From positions 17,367,501-17,431,500 of the forward strand of contig NC_088310.1 in NCBI RefSeq assembly GCF_910592395.1: a DNA stretch of 64,000 bases, written 5' to 3'. Below the pieces are notes generated by a model. That model was given only the letters and a program-made list of their open reading frames with translations, made no database searches and was not told where the DNA came from. Every line of letters starts with the position of its first letter. Positions within the stretch are counted from its first letter, which is position 1. Position numbers and translations under genes: made by a program. This document shows, one piece after another, positions 27,487 through 39,678 of the stretch. This DNA comes from Lineus longissimus (lineage: Eukaryota; Nemertea; Pilidiophora; Heteronemertea; Lineidae).

Positions 27487-30400
27487 ATCACGTCTAGACG
27501 AATGCATGACCAAGATCTTTTGGTTGTAAAATTGTCAGAAATTGCAAAGCCCAAAAGACGAGGCAGAAAATTTCAGGGTTTGTTTATGTTATCGCCAAGA
27601 TTTGGAGTAATTTTCAGAAACTGTGCTCTTGGCAACACGTCTTGTCATCAGTCCTACTGGTTAACAAAAACCTGTAGTGCATACATGAATGATACAATCA
27701 TGAAGTATACAGTCTTGAAAAAGAATTTTTTCAAGAACAAGTCTCAAGACACAATTTTTTTGGCATATAAAATTATTCCATTTCGTCTATTTCCAGGATG
27801 ACTAGATGTTCTGTTTTGGACTGAAAATTGGTGCTTAATTCAGTGGTCAGAATTGACCCTCGTATTCCCAAAAGGACAAACTGCAGCCAAGATGCTTCAG
27901 GAATTCCAATGGCTACATTAGTGACATAGTGACTTTTAGCACAGCCTCATAGACCTATGTTAAGATTCTGCAGGTCATGCTACACGTACCGACTTAGAAT
28001 ACCAGTAAACATTGTATTGTCACTATTTTCTACTGTGGCATGCTATAAGCTCTGCTAGACAAGACTGTAAAGTCCTGTTGACTGCAGAGTAGAGATTATA
28101 TGATTAACACATCATTACTGTACCGCATGTACCAGAACAACATCACTTCAGCATGTACGGTAAAGTGGTACAATGATAGCCTTGGTACAATTACAGTACC
28201 TACCTTGTAGAAACCAGCTGGCATTACGCAGAGGCGTGTTGAACACAGAGACTACAACTGCACCAGGGCTACCTTACACTACCTTACCTTACAGCTTATA
28301 AGCTTATAATCGAACCCTTGCACGTTTTCTTTACAATAGGAGGAGAACATACAAAGCATGATAGTGGTAAAAACTGACAAAAAGATCTGGCCCTCATTAG
28401 CTGAGAACAAGCTGTCCGAGACATTGTGCTCTTCAAATTTTCATATTGTTTTCTTTTGTATTATACATTTCATTTACATTTGTATATCTTTGTACAGGAC
28501 TATACAATAAAATTCTATAAAGCAGTGCATTGTGCTATCTTTGTGTCCTCGAGTATGACATATCCTCAAACTACTTGGCTCCTGCTCCTGTTGGTGTCTA
28601 TGTGACATTGTCTCTAGCCACCTCCTGGTTGTCATCTTTTTGGTGTAGTTGCATTTCCTTCTGCCTGGTATGACTATCGTGGCCCTTCTGTCTTTGTGAA
28701 TCTAGTGTCCCCTGGTCTCAAGGCATCTGGATTTTGCTGGTTGTGACTGTTGTTGTGTCACCAGTTGTGGCATTGGCACAACTCTGACCTATCAAATTTT
28801 TTGCCTTGTGTAATGGTTATAAATGTCCTTGGAACAAATCATTTGCTTGGCGCTGATGATCTCTGAGGTATTAAAGGTCATCAGTCGCCAAAGAGCCATA
28901 TCTTAATCTGTCATCAGAGGACAGACCTGTCCCTCTTTTCCAGGGAGAATTTTCTTACTGCTACATCGGATTCAGAGCTTTGTTTGGTGACTATTTGACT
29001 GGTTGTGACACTGCTCAATATGACTTTTGTTGATATGTAGTCTCCATTTACATGTGACCCTGTTCGATGTCTCCAGTTGTGACATTGCCTCCAGTTAATT
29101 TTGTCCTTTTGTGACGAAGCATGTTCAATCTGTTCCAGTCCCCCGCTGAATCAGTCCTCTTGGTTTCTCTGGTTCTTCTCAATCGTCTCAAGCATAGTTC
29201 GCCAGCTGGCCACGGAAAAATCGAGACCGAAGTATGTTGACGTCTGTACAGACGCCATCTGGATGATAACCGATCAACAGAGCTGAGACCAAGACCCAAC
29301 TGGACGATCGAACCAAACAGGTTTAGTCACAACATAAAAAGAGGTAGCAAAGAGGCTGCAAAAGATTCAAAACCAGGCAAAACAATGTCTGGCAATATAA
29401 AAAGAGAGCTGAAGGCATATCATCTTGACCAACAACGTTTTTACATATCATTAGTTCAATGGTTTATTGTATACACTTAAAAGAAGTTGAAATTTCGGGA
29501 GTCAGGATGCGGGCAATTGACCCGATACACTGATGATGCCAACTGCCGATAACATGGTGCACTCCGGACGAAGTGTTTCTCAAGAGAGACGATTGCTTGA
29601 CAAGTGCAGGCACATTCTTGCTGTCCGGTTGCAGAGCTGTGGTTGCGAGTCTTTCTGTCCTCATCGCCAAAAAATAGTTAATATACAGGCACAAAATTCA
29701 TTCCTAAGGCCTTTGGTAACCTCATTCACGGGCATCCCGGCAGATTATTTAAGAAATGAACCGTACAGAGCGGAAATGTAAGGCCTACGTGTGGGTCCCG
29801 TCTCAAGAAACCTTTACCTACATTACTAAAATATTGATTTCGTATAACTTCTGCTCCAGTGGAAGTGAAATAGCGTTAATTCATATCATTGATCATACCG
29901 AATACAGACATTTCAGGGCGTTGGCGAACTTGCGGAACATCACACTCAAGCGAGGCAGTCCATTCGTTTTACAATGTTTTATGGGAGTGATGTGCGCGAG
30001 AGCACGTGGGAATAGGTTCGAAAGAATGGTCGGATAACGATGTTGTTTGCTTGAATGTTAAAAGCCTTCTGACTTTACTTTATTGAAACAAAGTTTACAT
30101 GGGTCATGATGGAACTGTGAATAATGAACCAATCAAAACGCAGCATTCATAATCATAATCAGTTTTGTTTATGCGTTTCAAAGCAATTAAATACTGTCTT
30201 GTGTGTCCTTCGTCGTAAACTTTGATGCGTGGATCTTTATTTGTAAGAACTCCAATATGCATAAATTCACTGTCCTTAACATGGACTATACATATATGAT
30301 AACATCCGTTTCATTATGGGCAAACTTCCGGTCGTAATGTCCAATCAGATGCTTGTAAACTCTTGCATCCCCTTTGTAAGCATTGTAGGCGAGCCAAACA

Positions 30401-30753
30401 GAGGCTAAGGGGGAATTCCTGTCAACTTTGCCTTTGGAAGTCACCACATTTCAAGTTACTAATGTTTGCGAGCCTTCTTTACGCATATCAATGCGATATT
30501 TGTAATTCCAACCAGCTTTATGTCAATCTCAAGATCAATGCACACTCGGCGAATCGTTCCGTTGCCGATGGCAAACACAATCTATTTTAAGGTTCATTAT
30601 TCATGGGATTTCCTCTTCAGGGATTGCAAAATGTGGTAGTTGTCCATACTTATGTTTTAGGAGAACGCTTTAATAAACCACTGAATATCATTTGAACCTG
30701 AAATGTTCAAGGAATCCTTGTTGTTCTAGGGTTTTTGCATTCGAAGTCTAGCT
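27487..30753. other. Intergenic interval
   Basis: A possible polyadenylation signal AATAAA for the upstream gene is at 28506-28511, followed by a GT-rich stretch. The region 28560-29100 is T/G-rich with loose repetition of TTGTGACATTG-like words. I see no supported exon chain, RNA gene or element ends. Confidence 0.45.
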
Positions 30754-33700
30754 ATGGAGTATATCATGGCTGCGATTCTATCTGTGATATTGCTAGCAGT
30801 TCTTCTGCACAAAGGTAGGTATGATGCTGAGCATTGCCAGCCGAGCACTAGAAAAGGTCGATAATTTCTGTATTCTCTTCCACAGCACTGTGTAGACCAT
30901 TTACAACCATGGCCAATGCATGTGATTATAATCTTCCATGTTACGAACGAAAGTGAAAAAAGAGACCAGACTCCTTCACTATTTCTCTTTACTTCAGTCC
31001 ACCACTGTCTGATTGGTGTACCGGTATTGCTGATCATGCGACGAATTGTCCCGTTGAATCTGGAGACATGAGCAGTTTAGTATTGGTGTTGAACCATAAT
31101 CTATAAGACCCTTATGATTACCCTAATATGCAGGCCTACCACCCCCACCACCACCCCCAACCCCACCCCCGATCATGCCACCAGGGCCTAAGAATGTTGA
31201 ACCATTCAATTCAATTCCAGTTTATCAAAATCCATATTGAACTCATTTAGGGCTATTACAGAAAACAGACATACAGAGTGGAACCTCCCTTAGCGGACAC
31301 TTCTCTATTAAGGACAACCTCTCTATTGAGGACACTAGTTTTGGTCCCAAATTGGTTGTTTCCATTCAATTTAACCCCTCTCATTAGGACACCTCTCTAT
31401 TAAGGACAGCACTTGTCAGTCCCGAGGGTGTCCTTAATAGAAAGGTTCTACGGTACTTACCTTTATTAGATATCCAATATAAACAAACGAGTGCACAAGT
31501 GGTATGATGAGGGGTAAGAGGGAGTATCCTATAACACTTAATAAAGAGGTTATTTAAATATTAAGTAGGCCTAGATTATGATCGCATGATGCATGTTCGT
31601 TGTATACATTGCGTATGATAGATGAGAGTAGTATATCTGTAAAATGACTGAAAGCGAAGTACGTGGTACTATGGTACCAAAGTAACCGTTTTGATTTAAC
31701 TTTAAGAGTAACCAGCCTGTTACTCTAGGTTTTAAACAATGCATTTTTCGCTTGCATGCTTATTGCCCAATGTATTGGGTCAGTACAAGTTTAAACCAGG
31801 ATAAACAAGTAGTGAAACCCATCCTGAACCTCATCGTCCTATATTTCCTTTAAATGTAGGGTATAACCAACCTTGGTGATCACGATGGGAGAAACCATGC
31901 AGTGACTAAAGCAAATGCTGGCCGGGTAGTGGCGGCCGGGTACCGTTGATGAGAAATGATCAGCATGACACCCGTTGCCATGGGTACAGGGTCGTGATGC
32001 CTTTATAATACCCAATATGCCAGCTAGTGATACTTATCGAATTGATCACCACCATCAGAAATATTGATCTTGTCGAATCAGCACGTTAATAATGCAGTAT
32101 GCTTGCCACCGAAAATTCACACTTTTTTCACAAGCCTCAATCTCTACTCTGATTATACTCGGACAGTACACGGGTGGACAGTAAGCATGGTGCGAGTCAA
32201 ATTTCCCCTATCGACGCCGCGATTTTTCATCCTGGCATAACCAGTGCTTTTCCATATACTTAGCTGCCTGTCGATATTTTACATTCGCACCGGCAGCATG
32301 ACATCTGCCTGAGACAAGACCACTAATGAATATTCATAGGTTGGAGGGTCCAGGCCTATCTATTAGACGAGTGCATGTTTTTTACTCTCAAGTACATATT
32401 TGGAGAGGTATTGAAAAAATATTTGTTGTGGCAAGTCTACAGATATAAAGAAATTATTTGATGAAAAAATTAATTTGGAATTTTGCTAATTGGGTAATAG
32501 GGGGCGTGTTTTGAGTTTTTTCTGCCAGTTGGCTGAAAAGAGTGGAAATATCAAAGTCTGTCTAAGTTGTCGATTATCAAAAAATTTCCGTGGTCAATCA
32601 CCATTTTATTTTTCACCATTTACTTGCCCGACTGTCCGAAATAACATAATCTAAATTTCAGATTCACAACACCACGCGTTCTTTGATGCGTCGCGGTCAA
32701 ACATTGACAATTTAACTGCTAAAAGGCTTAAAAAATCAATTGTGGTCTTGTCTCACCTTATGTTCGTGTTTTTTTCTAGCTCCTCGAGCGAAAAATTGCA
32801 AGATAGGCATGCATCTCAGTGTATACCATGGCGATATTGTTAACCACACCCTATTATAGCTAAACAACGGCTATCCTGCGTTTACATGTACATACATGTA
32901 ATTGATTAAAGCCAGGAACTTATCATGAAGAATATGTTGGCATCGTTGGTTTCAAATCTATACTAATTGCTTAAAGGCCTGATTTGTTCGTTCAAATAAT
33001 TGAAAATAGAACATGAATTAGAAAATTGTTTAGATATACGTACTGAATATAGATTTCAACAATGACGTTTGTTATCAATGCAATGCCAGAAAATATGCCT
33101 GCATAATAACTGTTCTACATCAATGTTTTTTCCCGAGCCATAAGAAAATGCAATGAACGCGAGCGCGTAGGCCTTTAAAGGTTTTTGCAGAGGGCGTTGA
33201 GGGCGTTTGCGCGCTACGGGAATTTTAAGCCCGCAGCACACTAGCCGCCAACTTCGGCGTTCACTGGCGTTTTTTGCCGCAAGAGTCCTGAACGCCTGAA
33301 AAAGCGGTTACCTACTTCCACCAACTACGCTGGTGGAAAGTGTGATTTAACAAATACTCGCAGCGGTCAAGCGTCGTTTTCTGGCCGCGGCGACGGCAGC
33401 GGAAAACGCTATAGTGGAAGCAGGACTTTAAGCGTCGTTTCCGACCTTCTTATTCAGGTGCTGCCCAGAACTGTGCTCCTATAACCGACAAAAGTTACAG
33501 TAAACAGGAGAACGAAATCGCCAAGCTCGTCTGCGAGTTCACCACGCCTACAACCAGCAAAGTCAAATGGATCGACCCTAATGGTCAAGTGGTTTCTACA
33601 GACTGTCAGAGTTCCAACCCTAGGTTCACCGTGAAGTGTACGCCGGTACTGAGCCCCACCAAGTATACTCTTGTTTTCAATGCTAGTTGGAGTGATAGAG

Positions 33701-36522
33701 GAGCTTATGGCTGCGTCTGCGAGTCAAATAGTGTCAATAGTTCCGTCATATTTACTGTAAAAGGTAGGTTAATGTTATCCGCTGTGAGGTTTACACCGGA
33801 GGAATATTTGATTTATCAATAACATCAACATGTGCACATGTGTATTAATCAAAGAAACACGGAGACGTTCGAGATATGGTATTAAATCGAAATGGAGGAT
33901 CCTGTATTTGATATCAGTTTTGTGGCTAAAGTACTACAAAAATATGTCTTCTCCAAACAAGGTCGTTTTCTCCCTGCAGTTCAAACGACTAGTACATTAT
34001 AATTGACAATTCTTTTCCAGTGCCCCCGGCGACTATAAAAGCATCTTGCATTGTAAAAGATACGGGGAAAACTTGTGATGAAACAAGTCGCAAAAGCTCT
34101 GATGTTTTGCAGTTTTCGGCCACCGTTGGATGCTCGTCCCCGTCTCCTACCATCACATGGAAAGATGACTTGGTGAGCTACAACAACATGACACATCCAG
34201 TAGACCCCCCTTAGCAGTCACCTCTCTATTAAGGACACCCTATCTATAAAGGACACTGGTTTTGGTCCCAAATTGGGTGTTTCCATTCAATTCGACCTCT
34301 CTAATCAGGACATCTCTCTATTAAGGACAGCACTTGTCAGTCCCGAGGGTGTCCTTAATAGAGAGGTTCTACTGTGCTTTGTAGGATAACAGTGTCGTAT
34401 ATGAAGGAATCAAATACTGGAATCAATCTTTCTTTCATTTAATTCTCCAATTGACAAACGCTGGTCAACCGCAGTGAAAATCTTTAAAGGAAGCCCGGCT
34501 TACCAAACAGCGACTTTTTTTGTCCTGAATGGAGAGCCGAACTCATTAATATTTGTAGTTTTCGAAGAGCTCATTATCATTCAATACAGGAGTTAAAGCG
34601 AAGGACCTTAGCCATTTTACTTAATCGTATACTCGTGTATACACCTCTCCATCGATTTTTGACAAGGAATTTTGTAAAAGAAAATGAATCGAAAGCGAGC
34701 AATCGGCCGTTGTTAATTATATGCATATTAATTCAAATATGACGCCATTGCTCTCCGATTGGCTAATGGTGTTGTAAAGTCTCCAGCTCGCCAAACAGGG
34801 TAGATTTTTTACCTGTTTGGCAAGCCCGGCTGGCCGAACAGGGTGGCTTTTTAGTGCTGTTTTGCAAGCGGCTCTCCAAACAGGACAAAAAAAGATGCCT
34901 GTTCGGCGAGCGGCTTGCCAAATAGACCCGGCCATCTTTAAAACTATCACTGGCGTTTTCACCGGACTCGTAGTGTATTATCCTCCTCAAATGTATGCTG
35001 TATTGTATCTCGTTTCAAACCTCAGTCTCTAGCGGCATTCATCAGATATATACAATAGCCATCAAACGCCTTCTTCCAGCCTAATTTGTCAAGCAAGGAT
35101 CCCAAACGATGATTTGTTGTCAATTCGGGCGAAACCCCCTCGACAACTCCCTCCCCGATTCGTCTTTGCCATGCCAATGCGTAGCTAGATCGGGGAGTTG
35201 TACGGAAATAGCTAGATCTAGGTGTGCCGACACGTGGCTGAATGTATGGCACACACAATATCTTATTTAAACAATACACGTTTTGTTAATATGCGAATCT
35301 TCAATTGTCAACTGGTGCTACACCAATAGAGAGAAAAATTTGGGGATTCACCGTTGAAATCAACAAGACCATCGCAAGGACACCAAGGAGAAAACACCAT
35401 GATTACCAGCAGAACATCCTGATTATCTATGGGAAGACAATGTAAGAGTTGCAATCTCCGTAATTGAGAACGTTCTTCTTTGATCTAACTCACGTATTGT
35501 TCTTTCTTTTACAGGGATCACCGGTAGACACGGCAAATTTCGGTGGTATCTTGAAGGTTGACACGTGTACAGGTAGCGTGAGCGGCCAGAAGTCAGTAGT
35601 CAACTCTTTTTCAGCGACCTGGTCACAACTTGGTAAACCTGGTAAGCTGAACGCAGCGGCTGAAAACGAAGTGGGTGGCAAGTTTGTGGACCTTCTTATA
35701 CACAGTAAGTTGACCAGAGCAATCATTGTAATATTGTCTTCTTCGTTTTCACGCCAAGGCACACCAAGTACACGTTTGGCACTACAAAGTCAGAATCACT
35801 AGACTAATTTAGCAGGAGAAAGACCGGTTTACACTACAGTGGCGGAGGCGGCAAACCGCACGGCTTTAACCGGCCGATGTTGTATCAATTTCGATGCTAG
35901 TTGGTAACCTACCACAAAGGTATTAAAGCGGCAATACCGCGACGGTAAACCGCTGTAGTTGAATCATACTTTAATGTGTCTGCACCGTAGGCATTATGTA
36001 TACGTATTCAATGATAAACAACACAACCTGTAGTCGGAGGAATGTGCTAGACCTGTGACGATCGAAGCAATAAAGTTGCCGCAAATGTTGTCGCTGTACG
36101 ACTTTTCACCAGTAAATTGGCCTTGAATGTGTTGGTAACACAATTATATTACTAACAGCGAGGTTCATTCAAGACTTGAAATGCAAGGATGTCTGGTTAA
36201 CCTTGTGAACACTCAAAATATCCGTATGCATCAATAATTGTATCTTTCCCCTTGCACATTTTAATGTGCAAGGGGAAAGATACAATTATTATATACTTAA
36301 AAGTATATTCACAAATTCGTGTCGGGTACTGTCAATGAAGTACCTTACTATTGCCATGTTCAAGGTTCGATCCTTTCCATTGCAGAAGAACCCGAAAAAG
36401 AAGATACCACCGCGGTGGTAGTGGGAGCCGTCATTGGTGTCATACTGTTCCTGGTCATCTTGGGGCTCGTGGCGTTCCTCATAGCCAGACACAAGAGAAA
36501 GAAGATGAACAACGTGGTTTAG
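30754..36522 (+). CDS. Two-Ig-domain single-pass membrane protein, complete
   Basis: Five exons join in frame: 30754-30814, 33458-33763, 34021-34172, 35515-35704, 36386-36522 (846 bases, 281 residues). The N-terminus is a clean signal peptide (MEYIMAAILSVILLAVLLHK). Exon 2 holds one Ig-like domain (LVCEFTT, KVKWIDPNG, then WSDRGAYGCVCESNS with the usual D-x-G-x-Y-x-C). Exons 3 and 4 share a second (FSATVGCSSPSPTITWKDD, then LGKPGKLNAAAENEVGG), in which the final Cys before the last strand is not obvious. A transmembrane helix (VVVGAVIGVILFLVILGLVA) is followed by a short basic tail ARHKRKKMNNVV. This is a type I adhesion- or immune-type surface protein. No specific orthologue is recognised. 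The intracellular tail has no signalling motif. Confidence 0.85.
31274..31453 (+). mobile_element. MITE copy 3 (CAGTAGAACCTCTCT family), linked to a YIPF4 exon fragment
   Basis: Same family and orientation as the copy beside YIPF4 exon 4, including the shared GGTTCTACGG terminus rather than the CTACTG seen in the other two copies. It lies in intron 1 of the Ig gene. Confidence 0.8.
31454..31537 (-). pseudogene. YIPF4 exon 4 fragment with its donor site
   Basis: The plus-strand text after the MITE (TACTTACCTTTATTAGATAT...) matches 22516-22613, that is the exon-4 donor plus about 75 bases of exon, apart from a 14-base deletion and single changes. The adjacent MITE is on the same side at the same distance. 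The piece cannot be translated in frame because of the deletion. Confidence 0.88.
31560..33457. other. Remainder of intron 1 of the Ig gene
   Basis: Mostly AT-rich without a recognisable gene. At about 33228-33432 a GC-rich, GCG/CGG-laden stretch lies between weakly inverted ends (TTTTAAGCCCGCAGCACACTAG and, inverted, CTTAAAGTCCTGCTTCCACTATAG), possibly a decayed MITE ending just before exon 2. Confidence 0.4.
34198..34374 (+). mobile_element. MITE copy 4 (CAGTAGAACCTCTCT family), in intron 3 of the Ig gene
   Basis: Runs from CAGTAGACCCCCCTTAGCAG to GAGAGGTTCTACTG and starts only 25 bases after the exon-3 donor (34173). The interior TTTGGTCCCAAATTGGGTG and CAGCACTTGTCAGTCCCGAG match the other copies. 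Confidence 0.8.
36233..36290. repeat. Perfect palindrome, 28-bp arms, 2-base centre
   Basis: The arm (36233-36260) reads AATAATTGTATCTTTCCCCT onward and is followed by TT and its exact reverse complement (36263-36290). It lies in intron 4 of the Ig gene, about 95 bases before exon 5. Confidence 0.95.
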
Positions 36523-36796
36523 ATCAATGTGTCGGAGATTGAAACGTTTTGTTTTATGAGAGGTAAAATGGTGCTATTGTAGCCTCAGTGCAATTATAGC
36601 CTCAACTGTGTAGAAAACATCTGATATTCCACACTAATGCCAACATGGATGTAACTGTACTGGGGCTGTAACTGTACCAACTTACCTTACATGTACATAC
36701 TTCCTGATGGGTGTTGGTATAGATGTTTGATAAATATTGTGTGCTACCATGAACCACACCTGAAGCGAACAGTATGTGTTTGTCTTTCTCTGCACC

Positions 36797-36917
36797 AATT
36801 GCAAGAACTCTATGTAAACAACATCCACCCGGTAATTGCAAGAACTCTATGTAAACACCATGTACCCGGTAATTGCAAGAACTCTATGCAAACACCATCA
36901 ATCAGGTAATTGCCATT
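36797..36917 (+). repeat. 37-bp tandem repeat, three copies
   Basis: GCAAGAACTCTATGTAAACA recurs at 36801, 36838 and 36875, each followed by a CACC/CAAC..GGTAATT link. A diverged fourth copy is at about 37013-37060. It falls in the probable 3' untranslated or downstream region of the Ig gene. Confidence 0.85.
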
Positions 36918-39678
36918 CGGAGATCAGCCGTTTTTTTAAAATTCTACGTCATAGATGTATACAAAAACATCGACAGGCGGAGTATCATGAAAACCACTGG
37001 TTATGCCAAGATTGGTAATTACTAGAACTCGATGTAAACACCATCCACCAAGTAAACTGTATTTTTTTCAATCAGTATTATATCTGCAGCATGCTGGGTG
37101 AACATTGCGTCAGAAATCACACATTATATGTTATTGGGCATTTGTTAAGTTTGAGGTTTTTGTACCAACTGCTTGGATGTTAATTTTGACACTTTGTAGA
37201 TCCCACTTGTGTTAGTACGGTTGAACCTAGTATAGCGGACAAATATTCCCGATTCCCTATAACACCATCCTGAGATTCAAAGGTTTTTCTTTCTACGTCA
37301 TGTAGGAGAGAAAAGCCCTACATCTAATGATGCTGAAACACGTTACAATCTGGCACCACGGTTATTTGTAATATCTAATGGCACGTTATGGATTGGAGTG
37401 CGACTGACATTGTCAGATGAAAAACTCGGTTTTCCATTTACATTCAAGTGGGCAAAAACGGAAGAAATAGAAAGGATATAGGACGCGTGACCATAAGTGA
37501 CTATTGTTCAATTTCACTGTTAAAGAGAAAACCCTGGATTCTAGAACTGTCAGTAGAGCGTCCTTCGGGTTTTCTGCAAGATTCAGCAAAGAAAACCGGG
37601 AGGCCCATCGTCTTGAAGAACAAAATCACGCAGGCCGTGCATGGTAGATTGTCAATAAATCGCCGCACCATCTACTGGACACACCCTGTTCAACATGCAA
37701 TATATTCACAGTCGTGATGGTTGTTTAAAGTTGATTTTCTCCCTTCGTTGAGACTAAGAGTATTTAAAAGTGGATAGATGTCAAAATATAGGGAGTGAAA
37801 ATATTCGTACCTGTCTCGCGTGTATCTTCTTTACTCCGGTTAACTTGTCACAAAGGCAAAAACGTGTCTTAATTGCATAGAGCAACCACTCTTAGTATTA
37901 TCGTATGTGGTTGTAGCTGATTTGTCCAATGCTTCAAATGCATATCATTCTAATTGGCTGTAGCGTGCATGCACTTTTGTTATTGAAATTAGCAGTGGAG
38001 GGAGAAGAAATGAGAGAATGTATCCCCCGAATAAGATCACCATCTGTTCGACTGAATCAAATGGTAACTAGTACATGTCAAACTGTACATGTACTAGCAC
38101 TGCATTTTAATTTTTACTCGTAACTATATGTATATGTAAATAAATAAACTTAATAGAAAAGTTGGCTTCCTCAGTTTCTGTAATTGCGACGTGCGGCAAA
38201 GTCCCTTATTCCTTCTCGAGGAGACGAACATTGGCAAAGCAACACCTCTCCACGAGCCGAAACCGATCGTTCCCTGCACGCTTAGAATTAAGTACTGCTG
38301 GCGTAGTTGTTATTGCGCCGACTGTGAAATTAGTTGTTTTCACTATCAAAATAGTAATTCTTAACCATTTTAATGGTAGATTTACTACTTTCTTAGTTGG
38401 AACAACTAATTTATGGCTAGTGTTTCTCTAATTTCACAGTTTGTGCAAGAGCAACTTCCAACGTAGTTGCTTTTACTAATACATTTTAAGCGAGTGTGGC
38501 ATGGAGACTCTAAGAAACTGATAAATAGAAAGGTGTTGCAGGCTTGCCATCTTCCTAGGTACCTACTGATGATTTGATTAAATACACCACTATCGTAGAG
38601 AAAAACAAACAAACAAAGACTAAATAGCGCACTTTAATTTCTGTAAGAAATTCACTGGACTGACAAGCCACAAAACGTTCGCTCCTTCGACTCGTGTGCA
38701 AAATAATGGGTGATATGAATACTAGTCTAGACAAGTAAATGTTTTTGCTTTTTAAAACATGTATACTCATACGAGGCCTTTTAGTATAAAACTGAGGTAG
38801 AAACACAGCTTAACTTTTTTTCATATCACCAATTCTTTACTGAACCGCCGGGTGTTCCATTTTCCAATCAACGAATGGAACATACACCGATGTGCTTTAA
38901 CCAAGTTGATACTGAGATAAGTCAGTGGTGTTATTCTTGACTCGATCTGTCAATAAGGTGCGACTATTTTTGGTGGACGTACATTAGCCAACTCTACATA
39001 ACCCGCCACAAAAATAGAGGATCGGATTAAACATCAAAGTGGCATACAATTTGCGGTGTGTTATTTAGACGCGATGACACTACGATATGTAAATGTATAC
39101 TACCCTCAGCGAAAGCAAATGGTGTGACTGATAAGTGAAGTATCAACCACGAGAGGCTGAAGCCCCCGTACAGAATCAAGCTTGCCCGTGCATGCATGGG
39201 TTCTCTGGTGCTGTACTTAACCAGGACTCGGCATAATCAGCGTTAGCACGAATGATGACCATGAAGTTGTTTTATGAAACGCTAGAACTAATTGGAGCAA
39301 TGCCAAGTTCAGTTAATGCCAGCGTTAGTAACTAACGCCGATCAAGCAATTGGGCCAAGCCGCCCTGGGTTTGCAACTCGGTAGGCATAGACTCAGCTGG
39401 GTTAACCTGCAAAATATTCAAGGAACTGCATAACATGATGGTCAGTTGAGCTTGACAACCGGACAGTGTACGGCAATGGCGAGACCTTATTCAATGTAAC
39501 TGCTAAACACTAAGAGGACCAATGAAGTGGCAAATCAAGGAAAGAGTTTCAGTCTTCTGCGTGCGAATTTAGGATAGAAAAAAAGGAAGAAACATTGTTA
39601 CCAAAGATCAATAGATGTTTTCACAAATCTCATGCAACGGCTAAGCCATGCGACTGTCTTGGAAAGAACGTTATCACA
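36918..39678. other. Intergenic interval before the GPCR cluster
   Basis: No supported gene. A short inverted repeat (CTAGTACATGT/ACATGTACTAG) lies at about 38068-38097. The segment just upstream of the first receptor (39400-39678) is the same flank that precedes receptors 2-4 (GAGCTTGACAACCGGACAGT and AAGAGGACCAATGA). Confidence 0.5.
38290..38490. repeat. Dispersed inverted-repeat element shared with GPCR 3' flanks
   Basis: GCGCCGACTGTGAAATTAGT ... CTATCAAAATAGTAATTCTT at 38313-38385 is matched in inverted orientation after each of receptors 1-4 (about 40695-40790, 43215-43315, 46395-46495, 49725-49835: AAGAATTACATGTACTATTT and ACTAATTT.ACAGTCGGTGCA). Here a second, inverted half (TCTAATTTCACAGTTTGTGC) follows, giving a foldback of about 200 bp. 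Confidence 0.65.

Noticed and set aside
29048-29299. Possible minus-strand exon rich in Arg/Leu
   Set aside because: Composition follows the T/G-rich local bias and no splice partners are visible.
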